From: Circinella minor
Lineage: Eukaryota; Mucoromycota; Mucoromycetes; Mucorales; Lichtheimiaceae
DNA length: 64,000 bases
Direction of reading: 5' to 3'
NCBI GenBank assembly: GCA_016758965.1
Contig: JAEPRB010000069.1
Span: 1 to 64,000, forward strand
Part shown: piece after piece, positions 25,693 through 37,200 of the stretch
Numbering within the stretch: position 1 is the stretch's first letter
Layout: every line of letters begins with the position of its first letter
The notes under the pieces: generated by a model
Seen by the model: the letters and a program-made list of their open reading frames with translations, nothing else
Told to the model about the DNA's origin: nothing
The model's database searches: none
Position numbers and translations under genes: made by a program

Positions 25693-27275
25693 AAAACACA
25701 TATATCACTTTTTTTTTACTTTACTGTTTTCACATTTTTATAAAGATGCCAAATTGAATATACTTTTTTTTTGAATGATAATAATTTGGTAGGGATGATG
25801 TAAGATTGTTTTTTAAAGGATTATATTGGTTCAATGAGCGGAAGTGGCATCATCCAAAATAAAATAAAAAATAAGGAGTATTGTATAAACATTTTACAGT
25901 TAATGGTCGCTCTAAAGATATTCAGGATACTCATAGTACCATTAGGAGGATCTTACGCTAAATAATAATAGGCGATTAATGGAAAGTTTCTTTTAATTCT
26001 AACTGAATAAAATATATGTGCTAGCAGACATCATAGTTTTTATTTAAAAATTTATATAAAAAAAAGATACACTAGATTTTTTTGTCCAACATCACCGTAA
26101 TGCGATTATAGATACGTATCTTATTTTGAAAAACATAGTCATAGTATTGTGATGATTTTCTAATATAAATCATGTGTAAACAACAGGTAGATGATAAAGT
26201 AGACCAAAAGTAATAATAGTAGTTTTTTTTATTCTTATTGCTGCTGCACGTCAACAACCGTCCACGGTACACTTTTTTTTGATTTATATCTATAATAGTT
26301 TAGAATCTACTTGTCGTTTTCTGGTTTGGAGTTCAGCATAAAAGTTTTCACAAGCGAAAATAGTATGGTCGTTACATCAATTTTTTTTAATGGAAAGGAA
26401 AGTAACATGCACGTTGAACTTTTTTGCTACGTATCAAGCGTGTCGAAACAAGTCAACAACAAATTAAATATATTTATATAATACAATGATCATGGTACAG
26501 TATCAAGTAAAAATAGTATGTGTCTCTTATTTTATCACCATGGCTAGTTTGTCGCATCATAGCATCTTATAATGAGACAAGAAGATCCAAACGAATTTTG
26601 TAAATATAATTTTTATCTACGTATTATAATGGAAGACCATCGAACAGCAAGAGTAGCATTACCAACAGCAATATCTACTATATCAAATACCACCATTTAC
26701 AGACCACACAGTGCCAGGGATATTTATGATACGGCTTCTTCTGAGCTGCGATCATCATCATCCTCTTCAACAGACAAGGATATAACTTTAACATTAAAGC
26801 AATACTACTGCATTACTGATGATAGAAAATCTTATATTTACTACCTCATCAACAAGGACGACAGAAACCCCACAAGAGGTTTGTCAATTAATGTCTATGT
26901 TTCAAGTATGAAAAGTGATTAATTGATGTCAAATACATACCTGTGACTTTTTTCAGTATCTATAGCCAACATTATTTAGTACTGCGGTAGATCATAAGAA
27001 TAATGCAGTAGCTTTACATAATTCTACATTTCCTCTCAACTCAACATTTTAGAAAATAGTCTTCCCCTCCGATAAAAACAATTCTAATAAAATGAGATTA
27101 CTTTTCGCAGATGATATTTCTTACAAAGAAATATCAATATTTTTCTAATTAGAAACTGTATTCCCGGAACACCGGATTTTTTTTAAGAATTGAATTCCAA
27201 CTATTAAACACTCAGTGACAGGTACACTGTCCCTCTCACTCGTTCATCCTCCTCCGCCACCCAAAGTTACCCCTT
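25693..27275. other. 1.6-kb intergenic region
   Basis: Between PSMA3 and the pseudouridine synthase, both on plus. It contains three TACGTA palindromes (26113, 26428, 26618) and one weak open frame described separately. The last 60 bp are C/T-rich (CCCTCTCACTCGTTCATCC), probably the 5' leader of the next gene. Confidence 0.5.
26572..26922 (+). CDS. possible small hypothetical protein
   Basis: An open frame of 116 codons, long for such AT-rich intergenic DNA, with a second in-frame ATG at 26629. The peptide has a Ser run after ARDIYDTASSELR and charged stretches, but no family, signal peptide or membrane span that I recognise. It has no clear introns and no conserved neighbour relation. It may be an unspliced small gene, an exon of something larger, or chance. 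Confidence 0.25.
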   Translation: MRQEDPNEFCKYNFYLRIIMEDHRTARVALPTAISTISNTTIYRPHSARDIYDTASSELRSSSSSSTDKDITLTLKQYYCITDDRKSYIYYLINKDDRNPTRGLSINVYVSSMKSD

Positions 27276-28955
27276 ATGGAAGCATCAACTGAGTCTTCAA
27301 ATATGCCAGAAGAAGTGATCGTTGTTGAGGCAGGACAAAAGCGCAAATCAATAAGCGATTATGAAGATTCTGAACAAAAAGTAGTTCAGGATCAAGAAAA
27401 ATCAAAAGAACATAAACCAAAGCAGCCACGCCAAAAGAGAGTGAAAGGTCGTTTAGAAAATGATTTTCGAGATAAAAATGACATTAGTAACGCAGAGTAC
27501 ATTGTTGAAAATGGTAATTAATATATTTCACGTCATGTAACTATGAGAGACAAAAGAAATTTGTATACTTTCTTGACAACGATAAACATCAGCATGATCT
27601 AAGCGAAAAACTTTCTTTTTTAGAACTACGAACAGTAAAGCCTTACTTTTTTGAATATAGAGCATATGCCAAAGGACGATGGATGCAACGAACCTTGATC
27701 AATGTGTTCACAGAAGAATTTCAGGATCGTAATGAAAAATATTATGTGAGTTTTTATAAAGGACAAAAAAAGGGGTTATTGTGTATAAACATGTATAGGA
27801 GAGAGAGAAGGGCGATGGTATATGTAAAACTTATGTTTTATTTTTGAATATAATATAGCGTCATGCCATGGAAACAGGACTTATCACCGTTAATGGAGAA
27901 TCAACAAATCCAGATCATATTGTTATGAATAACGACATTTTAGGACATAAAATCCACAGACATGAACCTGTAGTTACGGGTAAACCAATCGAGATTGTTC
28001 ATCGTTCAAACGATCTGATTGTAATTAATAAACCTGGAGGTATACCCATTCATCCTGCTGGTCGCTATCGTCATAATACTGTCATTCACGTGTTACGCAA
28101 AGAACTTAATATTGATAGATTATTCCGTAAGTTATTGATTTGTTACATTTAATATATCTGATATGTATAATTCATGCAAAAAAAAAATTCTTTTCAATTT
28201 TAGCTGCTAATCGGCTGGATCGACCTACATCTGGATTAATGCTTATTGGATTAAATTCCGAAAAAGCAAGGCAGTTAGAAGCTGAAATGACGGGAGGATT
28301 TATTCAAAAAGAATATGTTTGTCGAGTTGTAGGTGAATTTCCTGAGTAAGTTCTGAATTTAAGTTGATTGTATGTTTAGAAAGGTTGTATATCCAGAAGT
28401 TAATAGTTCAATGAAAAAATAATTCATAGGGAAGAGATCGTTTGTGAAGAACCATTGAAAACAATTTCATATAAATTATCACTTAATTATGTACATCAAG
28501 ATGGCAAAGCTTCCAAGACCGTATTTAAACGACTTAGTTATAATGGCAAGACAAGTGTTGTATGGTGCAGACCTAAAACTGGACGCACACATCAAATTCG
28601 AGTCCATCTTCGTTACCTAGGCTACCCTATTGCTAACGATCCTATTTATGGTAATGGACATCCATGGTCTGATTTGATTCTTAAAGGTCAAACATTAAAT
28701 GACGAATCAGCGGAAAAAGTCGTTCAAAAAGTGATGGAAGTAGCAACTTTTCCAGAAGGAATGTGGGAAGACACAGAAGATAAAAACGGTGTTAAAGAAA
28801 TTAAACCACGGTGTGACGAATGTGGTATTATATTAACACCAGATCCTTCACCAAAGGAATTATTTATTTGGTTACATGCGTGGAAATATGCTGGAAAGGA
28901 TTGGGCTTACGAAACTGCTTTACCAGAATGGGCAGAAGAGTCGTTTTCTGAATAA
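27276..28955 (+). CDS. PUS9: RluA-family pseudouridine synthase (Pus9/RPUSD2 type)
   Basis: Five exons: 27276-27513, 27624-27745, 27859-28126, 28204-28345 and 28430-28955; 431 aa. The enzyme isomerises uridine to pseudouridine in RNA; yeast Pus9 and the Rib2 homologue modify tRNA position 32. After a Lys-rich N-terminus come an S4-like segment (RWMQRTLINVFTEEF...AMETGLITVNG), IEIVHRSNDLIVINKPGGIPIHP and the catalytic motif NRLDRPTSGLML with Asp215. RPKTGRTHQIRVHLRYLGYP and DPIYG complete the fold. The C-terminus has CDECG (possible metal or structural Cys pair) and LFIWLHAWKY. Yeast Rib2 carries an extra deaminase domain, which is absent here, so this looks like a dedicated pseudouridine synthase. 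Confidence 0.9.
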
Positions 28956-29194
28956 TGGGAAAATCTTTTTGTTTTTTTTTTGTGTACAAACTATAAATTA
29001 AAAAAGAGAAATGCTTTTTTTTTTCTTGGCTCGAAGTTGGATTTGTTTTTTTTTTTTTTAAGTATAGAAAAATAAGTGTGCTTAGGCAAAAGGAAAAGAG
29101 ATGTCTGTGTGTTTGTATGAGATATAATGAAAAGAGAACGAGGTAAAAAAAAAGCTATTATAATTTGTCTTTTTTAATGGATGTTTTAACTATT

Positions 29195-31152
29195 TTATGA
29201 GACTGTCAATTGTTCTGTTCCGGATATCAATTCTCGAACACTGTTGTTATCATTATCATCATTTTCATTTTCACTGGGTGATCGGATCGCTGATTGTCTA
29301 TCATGTGGTGTTGCTGGTAATGGTGACGCAGGAACTTGTTGTGAAGGTGGGTAACCACTACTGTTGTTGTTGTCGTTGCTATTGTTGGAAGCGCTGTTGG
29401 TCATAGGTGCAATACCGAGCATGTCTTCAGGAGTAATTGGCATGGGTCGTCCACTTGTTGCAGCAGCAGCAGCAACTGCAGCAGTAGCCGAAACAGCAAC
29501 ATCTAACGAAGGAGGAGGAAATCCAGCAACCATAGGTTGAAAATCACGAGGAGGTCTGAACATTTTCTTGCGTGCCGTTTGATTCTTTAATTTCTTTTGT
29601 GCCGGTGAATCGGCAAATCTCACTTGTAATGGTGCTGATGAACCTGGGATGGATTGTCCATTGAACTTTTCAATAATAGCTACTGCTGATGATCGATCTG
29701 CTAAACGCGCAAATCCAACTCCTCGGCTCAAGTTCGATTGTGGATCACGTAAAATCCGGTTTGATACTGTTTGACAAGGGTGGAATAATGCTTCCAATTT
29801 CTAATTACCAATTAATATAATACATCCTGGAATTTTTAGTATATGTTTGTATACATCATCTTATGCCTAACTTCATTTTTCGTTACCTGTTCAGACATAT
29901 CAAGTGGAAGATTGGAAATATAAATGTTCGTTGATGTTTCATCTTGTAAACTCCGTAAACGCGAACTGAATGATTCCTATAAAAATAATAATAGGTCATC
30001 TCATTAGTTTATCATCATCAGTGCTTCCCCCCAACTTTTGATTTTTCTCTCTTTATATCAATGATTTTATTTTTACCTGACCCACCCGGGCAAAGGATGC
30101 CTGCAATCCACGTCTATTCAAATCATCAATTGCTCTATGACAATCATCTTCCTTTTCATACATTGCAAATCCATATCCTTTACATTGACCCGATTTTTGA
30201 TCAAGTATGGCCTTTGAAGAAATCACGTTACCATATCTAATACACACACATGTATATATTCTCAAATTTAACAAACCCGTCATTATATTTTACATTTCTC
30301 CTTAACCCTATCCAATGCTTTACCTATCTTTTTTTCAATACTAAAAGAAAAGGCCGATAAAAAAGACAACTACACTTACGATTTACATAATTCTTCGAAA
30401 GATTCATCGGTAACGGTATCACCTAGACCACGAACATAAATGTTATGTGAATGTAATTGTGATTCTTCCAAATATTCCAAATGGCTATCCTTGTGCAGAT
30501 GACGACTATCAAATAGGGCAGGCAAATAACCAGGTGGCAAAGGTGGAGAGCCAGCCGACGATAATGGAGGTGGAGCAGGTGGCGATCCAGGTACTCCCGT
30601 CAGTACTGGTGATGTAATATGAAGTGGCGAAAATTGTTGATGCCCATGATGAATCATATAAGCAGGATGCATTGGTGGTGACAATAAAGGCGGACTAAAT
30701 GGCGGACTTGTGGGACTCATGGCAGGCGATTGTGGATGTATAGCTGGTGAGCCCGGGTAACTGCTACCACCATCAGAATAATATTGAAACTGCGGGCTTA
30801 AAGGATAAACATAAGCTGTTGCAGTTGCTTGACCACCAGGTGTTGCTTGATGAGGATGGTGATGGTGATGATGATGTGGGTGATGGTGATGTGCATGGTG
30901 CCCCTGGTGGTGGTGATAATGAGCAGCAGCAGCTGCTGCTGCTTCTTCGTAACCATTGCTAGGTCTTACTTGGATTGCCGCTGGATCAATGAACCCACCG
31001 GCATAAGGAGGATAAGGCGGAGAGGTCGGTGTCATTAACCCAGTAGCATGTAAAGGTATAGTAGTCGAAGCTGTTGCTACTTGTGCTGCTCTTTGTGTTT
31101 TTGCTGAAGTCGGTTGATGGGTTTTACCAGTTGAAGATGCTTTAGTTGTCAT
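29195..31152 (-). CDS. two-RRM RNA-binding protein, RBMS/MSSP-like
   Basis: Four exons: 31152-30380, 30236-30077, 29976-29887 and 29800-29195; 542 aa. The N-terminal 230 residues are Pro/Ser/His-rich with many SPP and SPxF repeats and a His run. RRM1 spans the first intron (RNP2 NIYVRGL, RNP1 KGYGFAMY). RRM2 spans the third (RNP2 NIYISNLP, RNP1 RGVGFARL). The linker and the SNLPLDMSEQKLEALF and RILRDPQSNLSRGVGF stretches are those of the RBMS/Scr2 group, which bind single-stranded DNA or AU-rich RNA. The tail has Ala and Asn runs. It is tail-to-tail with PUS9, 239 bp apart. Confidence 0.87.
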
Positions 31153-31316
31153 TATAATATTACAATGGCAAATATTGGTTCAAATACAAGTAATATAAAA
31201 AAAAAGAAGGGCTTGGCAAAGGGGACAAGAAAGTGAGTTATTTTGTGGAGTTGTATATCTTTTTTTTTCTTTTTGATATAATATATTATGGATATCAGTT
31301 AGTTTGTTCGAGAGCT

Positions 31317-31318
<2 letters not shown>

Positions 31319-31358
<40 letters not shown>
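31319..31358. repeat. (TA)20 microsatellite
   Basis: A perfect 40-bp TA run upstream of the RBMS-like gene. It is self-complementary and likely polymorphic. Confidence 0.92.
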
Positions 31359-31361
<3 letters not shown>

Positions 31362-32623
31362 GGTTGCGTATGTGGTTGCGAAGGTATGTGGAGGAGGGTA
31401 AAATAAAATAAAAAACTGAAAGAATAAGAGCGCGTTCTAAAAAAGAAGGGGTTTGGGTTGAGTCAATCACCATCGCAAATACAATATAAAATTAAATTGG
31501 TATAGTAAATACCATCAAGATCACTTACTGTTTTTATATATAATAAAATCTATATGAATGTAGAATAAACTGAGATTTCTGTCGAATTCTCTTTCTTTTC
31601 TGCGTAAAGTTTACAAGTTGGAAGAAATATAAAAAATCTTAAGTGTTCTCCTCCCTTTTTGTGTTATTATTATTATTACTATTTGTGTGTAAGAGAGAGA
31701 GCGAGAAAAAAGAAAGAAAAGGAAAAAAGTTTCGAAAAAAAAGGGGTGAAATGGAAAAGAAGAACGAGGGGGAAAAGAGAGGAGAGTTAAAAGGTTTGTG
31801 TTTGAGTCTACGATGAAAGTCTCAAAAGCTCCCAGTGGTAAAAAGAAAAAAGATTAATACGGTGTTAACTAGTATATCTTTCATTATTTTTTTCTTTATA
31901 CCCATCGCCATGAACTAATGGTACCAATATTTTTAATACACTAATAAATTAATTATCTTAAGCATCATCCTTCATATGATGCTATTTAGTAGTATTATAA
32001 TTATCAGAGCATGAGTTTTTTTTTATTTCAGCAAACTTGACACACACGTTGTGTGACATATGACCCAAATATGAGGTATCAACCACCCCCTCTTTTCCCT
32101 TTCAAGTTTCATCATGGATCAACAACAACAACATAACAAAAACAGGAAAAAAATATACTAATCATGAAATAACCTTAGGGAACATTTATTGTTATCATTC
32201 TTCATCGCGGCCATTATTATTATTGTTTATGCAGATCTATGATGTATATAAATACATGACACTCTTTTTCCACTACCTCTCCAATAGTCGAGTTAAAAAG
32301 ATATGGGAGAATAGAATTTTTTTTCTTTTACTGAAAGCTAACTCCTACAGTTAGCAGTATAATATAATATATGAATATATACGCCACTTCTCGTAAAGAC
32401 TAATCTTAATAATGGTACATATACGTGCTTAAGATGAATCGATCATGTGTTATTAATACCATTATTTTCGAAGTTGGTTTTATTCTCTCTTTTTTGTATT
32501 ATACAATACTATAGATGCAGATATTGCTATGGTGCAATACCGTCTTTAATCGTAACGCTGATAAAGTGTTTTTTTCATAGAATGGATTCTATCCAAAGGT
32601 TACGTATTCGATATACTTATTAT

Positions 32624-33082
32624 TACAGGATTTTGCATTCATTTCCGGACGCAACCCTCAATTTGTTCGCTTATAAGAGTGATTTTGTTCGCTTATAATG
32701 TCAGTTTTTTTCGCTTATGATATGTTATATTTTTCGCTTATGATGAAAATATTTTTCGCTTATGATGGCGGTATTTTTCGCTTATAATAGCAATAATTTT
32801 CGCTTATGATACATATATAATTTTCTTACTTATGGGGTCTAAGAGATTCACTTGTGAAGATTAGAGATTTACACAAATGATAGGGGGAGTTTTTCGCAAC
32901 TAATATCATTTTTTTTTGTATTTGCTACACCTGCTTTTATGGGATTAACAAAATACCACCTATTATAAGCGAAAAATATAACATATCATAAGCGAAAAAA
33001 ACTGACATTATAAGCGAACAAAATCACTCTTATAAGCGAACAAATTGAGGGTTGCGTCCGGAAATGAATGCAAAATCCTGTA
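32624..33082. mobile_element. MITE with 116-bp identical inverted repeats and TA target duplication
   Basis: The element body 32626-33080 (455 bp) starts CAGGATTTTGCATTC and ends with its exact complement. I matched 116 bp base for base between the two arms (32626-32741 and 32965-33080). TA flanks both ends (32624-32625; 33081-33082), as expected for Tc1/mariner-type integration. There is no open frame, so it is non-autonomous. Seven forward copies of TTCGCTTAT (starting 32666, 32688, 32710, 32733, 32755, 32777, 32799) and four inverted copies (32965, 32988, 33010, 33032) recur at 22-23 bp. The identical arms suggest recent mobility or gene conversion. Confidence 0.9.
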
Positions 33083-34203
33083 CTTTTTTATGCTGCTATT
33101 TGTGTCATATTGCTGGCTATATTGCAGCAATACGTACGTAGTAAAAATATAGTTTCATATTTTTATTTAACTACATATATTCAATTATTAGTATGGAGTG
33201 AGTATTATAAAATTTAATACGTGAATAAGAGTAATATATACAGATATGCAACACGATAAAGCGTTCTATCCGTCAGTCAAAACAAAGATTATTTCTCTCA
33301 ATTGTAATTGTTAATTTTTTACTTCTTTGGGTTGTACACACCAAAGGTCAAAGTCATCTACTACCTCATTTATCAGCAATTTTGCCCGGCATATGTTACC
33401 TTCAATTTATAGAAAAAGAAAATAAGTACGTACGTACTGAATTGGGCTTGACGAAATATTATTCATTGTTGTCAATCAATCAAGACCTTGGGTAAAATTG
33501 AAAACTAGCTGCATATGATATTATATTTATTTGTAGGTAGTACCTATTTTAGATTATACGTGATAATATTACTCAGCCATCCAGCATGTTATATCATGAT
33601 ATACATACGTACTCCAAACATCATTCTATCATTGTCCCTTATGAATTGAAAACTTTTTTCTCCTCCCTTACTTTTTGGGTTTCGTTTGACGATAGGATAT
33701 AACCCTACTGCTTTATAATCAAAGAGATTTGCTACCCGTATGACGAGACCGGGATATTACAGAACACTAGCCATTATTACAGCATTCTCACTCTTTCCTT
33801 TCTATTTTATTTTATTTTGCTTATTCTAAACATACAAATACAGCTTCTCTATTGAATATTTTGCAACGGCGAGTGGTGCCCTATTTCCCCTTCTTTTCAT
33901 TATTCCTTATCCAAAATTCATAAAAAAAATGTTTTATACGTAATATAACAATATGCCAAATACTACTTCAAGTATCTAAAACAAAAAAACTAATGCACAA
34001 TATAGTTTTTTTTTTGAGACTTTATAGAATTTTTGAGTGTTTTTATGACAAATCAATTTATTACACAACACACAACTTCCAATTGCCTTTTATTTTTTGG
34101 GGTTTTTTATAATCATCATTAAAAAAGAAAAAAAAAAGAAAAACTAATTTTTTTTATCCATTCCATACTCCAATTTTGTTTATATTTATATTTTTGTTTT
34201 TGT

Positions 34204-37200
34204 TTACTTGTTATTGTTACCACCACTACCACTGGCACCATAACTTGGACTTGTAGGAGAATAAGATGGTGACGTAGGGCTATAACTTGGGCTAGTAGGA
34301 GAATAGCTTGGAGATGTTGGGCTATAACTAGGCGACGTCGGCGAGTAACTAGGACTCGTAGGACTATAGCTAGGTGAAGTCGGCGAATAGCTTGGAGATG
34401 TTGGACTATAAGATGGACTTGTAGGAGAATAAGATGGTGATGTAGGGCTATAACTAGGACTAGTAGGTGAATAGCTTGGAGATGTTGGGCTATACGACGG
34501 TGAGGTAGGTGAATAGCTTGGAGATGTTGGACTATAACTTGGTGAAGTAGGTGAATAACTTGGAGATGTTGGACTATAACTTGGTGAAGTAGGCGAATAA
34601 CTTGGAGATGTTGGACTATAACTTGGTGAAGTAGGTGAGTAGCTCGGAGATGTTGGGCTATATGATGGTGACGTTGGTGAATACGATGGCGAAGTTGGCG
34701 AATAGCTTGGGCTAGTAGGGCTATAAGACGGACTTGTTGGTGAATAGTTGGGTGATGATGGTGAATAACCAGGTGAAGTAGCATACGATGGACTTGAAGG
34801 TGAGTAACCTGGAGAACTAGGTGAATAACCAGGACTTTGACCGTATGGACTAAGATCACCACGCCATGGACTTGCTCCCGAGGGAGAAGCTGCACCGGTA
34901 TTACCCATAGGTGAGAACATGGGCTCTGAAGGCGATGATGGATGCGAAAAGTCAACCCAATCGGGGGATCGTGTGTCGTAAGGTGTAGCCAAGTTGGGTG
35001 TCATGTATCCAGGACCAGGAGTAGCAAATCCAGGCACATCACCTGGAACGCCATTAGGCATGGTTTGTCGATTATCATGAGGAATGGTCTTCAGCATATC
35101 TTCATCCAACATGACATCGAATTCACCTGTTCCCAAAGGAGCCAACTGACCAAGCATAATATTTTCTGCGACACCTCGACAATCATCCAATTCACCCACA
35201 GCGGCTGCTTCCAACAGGATTTCCACTGTCTCTTCAAAGGAACAACGCATCAATGCACCTGTTTCAGCACGATTGATACCATGACGAGTAATAGCCATAA
35301 GACTACCACGATTGGTCATGACATCACAAAGAAGAGCCAAGTGACGATAGTTAACATAAGAACCATCGAATTCGATAACGTTACGTAATTCCTTGAGCAA
35401 TGCTTTGCGAGTAGCTTCAATACCCAATACTTCCATGATTTCGACAGTATTGTTCGAATAAGTACGTCGTTCATCCACACCATGTTGACACATGACTTGT
35501 TGCAAATTGATACCATCCGTATCCAAACCCCATTCGGTAACATGTTCAAAGTCACCTTGTGGGTTTAATCGAGTTTCTTTACGTTCGACAATGTAAACCT
35601 TCTTGATTCTTGGTATACCACGTAAATTAATCGAGCCCAACATACTTGCTTCAAGTTTACGCAGGAAAGTATCTTCTTCAGCTCTGCCATCTTCATCATC
35701 CATATCTTTGTCTTCGTCATCCTTCATCACACGACAACGAATAATTAACTTTTCAGAGTTTTCGTCACTACCCATAACGTGCAAATCGTTTCGGAATTCT
35801 TCACTAATCTTTTGAACAACTTCAGTAATATTAAGACGTTTGTCAATCATCATACCACGATCCAATTCAATACGCAAAAGCCATGGTGATACGCGTGTAA
35901 CAGAAGCTGCAGTGTCTTCTTCCAACTGATAGTATGTGTCAACGAAATCGGCATCTTCTTCAATAATGGTATTTCGTGGATCAGGATCATAATAAATCTC
36001 AGCAGAAGCTGTAACTTTTTTGAGTGTAGTGTGTTCTAAACTGACTTGAACTTCCTTTGCCAATTCAATATTACGAGACCGTTCAGCATCCAACCAAACT
36101 TCAAGTCGAGGTGTTTTGATGTTTTTGGCAACGTTAATAATTTCCTTTAAACGAGGCACACCAAGAGTGACGTTTTTACTTGATACACCAGCATAATGGA
36201 AAGTGTTTAATGTCATTTGTGTAGCAGGTTCACCAATAGATTGAGCAGCAATTGTACCCACCATTTCACCAGGTGCAACAATAGCAGTTTGGAATCGAGA
36301 TTCAACTTCTCCAAGAATCCTATTAAAAATCAGAAAGTTAAAAAAAATCAATTTAATGATACACGAATAAATATATATCCTCCACGCACACACACATATA
36401 AAGAAAAAAGAAATGTAGTTCAATTAAACATACCATTCGAAGGCTTGAGTCGTTAAATGGTATTCTTCAACAACACGCTTGACAGCAAATGTGGATCGAA
36501 GCATGGTTTGGAATAATGTTGTAGCATTTCGTTGAGCTTCGGCAGAAATCTTGTCCGAACCACGAACGACCAAAAGACGATCAGCAAGTGAAGAAATACT
36601 ATCCATGACTTGCAATGGATGAATATCAGATGGCTTACGTGGATCGATATGGAAAATTTGTTGTGCATTTGTGATAAGACGTTGAAGATTGACAGGTAAT
36701 GGCCATTTATCTTCACCATTTTTGAAAACGAAGGTACGTAAAGTTTCTCGATCCTCTGCTAATCTTCCAAATTCAGTATCAAGTTCACGTTGAATCGTAC
36801 TACCTTCAATGGCTTGTAAAATGTTATAATTAAGTGTTCCTTGTCGGAAACCACCGTTGGAGAGATCCACACGATATTGTTTCTCGAATTCATCTTCGGA
36901 ATAACGAAGTGATTGAAGCTTTTGTTTTTCAACATAACAGCCATCCAAACCATCTTCACCATAAACCATTTCAATAATATCACCCAATGAATTACGAACA
37001 GTACCATCGTACTTGACCATAACATCTTCCAAAGCCTTCACGAGACGACGTTGAATATAACCCGTTTCGGCAGTTTTGACAGCAGTATCAATTAAACCTA
37101 TTAAAAAAATAACGATTTATCAATTTGACGTATTTTTTTTCTCTCTTTTTTTCTTTTTCAGTGTCTAAAATGTATAAATGGAATAAAATAAGTAAAATAT

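Larger units (their letters stand above)
31153..34203. other. 3-kb intergenic region with a MITE
   Basis: Lies between the RBMS-like start and the RPB1 stop. Besides the (TA)n run and the miniature transposon listed separately, it holds several TACGTA sites (32600, 33130, 33428, 33607, 33938) and AT-rich filler. The first 700 bp beyond the RBMS ATG are probably its promoter and leader. Confidence 0.55.

Noticed and set aside
30747..31038. Open frames on plus opposite the RBMS-like gene
   Set aside because: They are antisense shadows of the His-rich and Pro-rich repeats in a well-supported gene.
32624..33082. The 22-bp motif ladder as a CRISPR-type array
   Set aside because: Repeats are only nine bases with no spacers of constant type, and the arms are inverted copies; a eukaryotic MITE explains it.
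34119..34955. Long His/Leu-rich open frame on minus within RPB1
   Set aside because: It is the shifted frame of the 21-bp CTD repeats; repetition keeps stops away without coding meaning.
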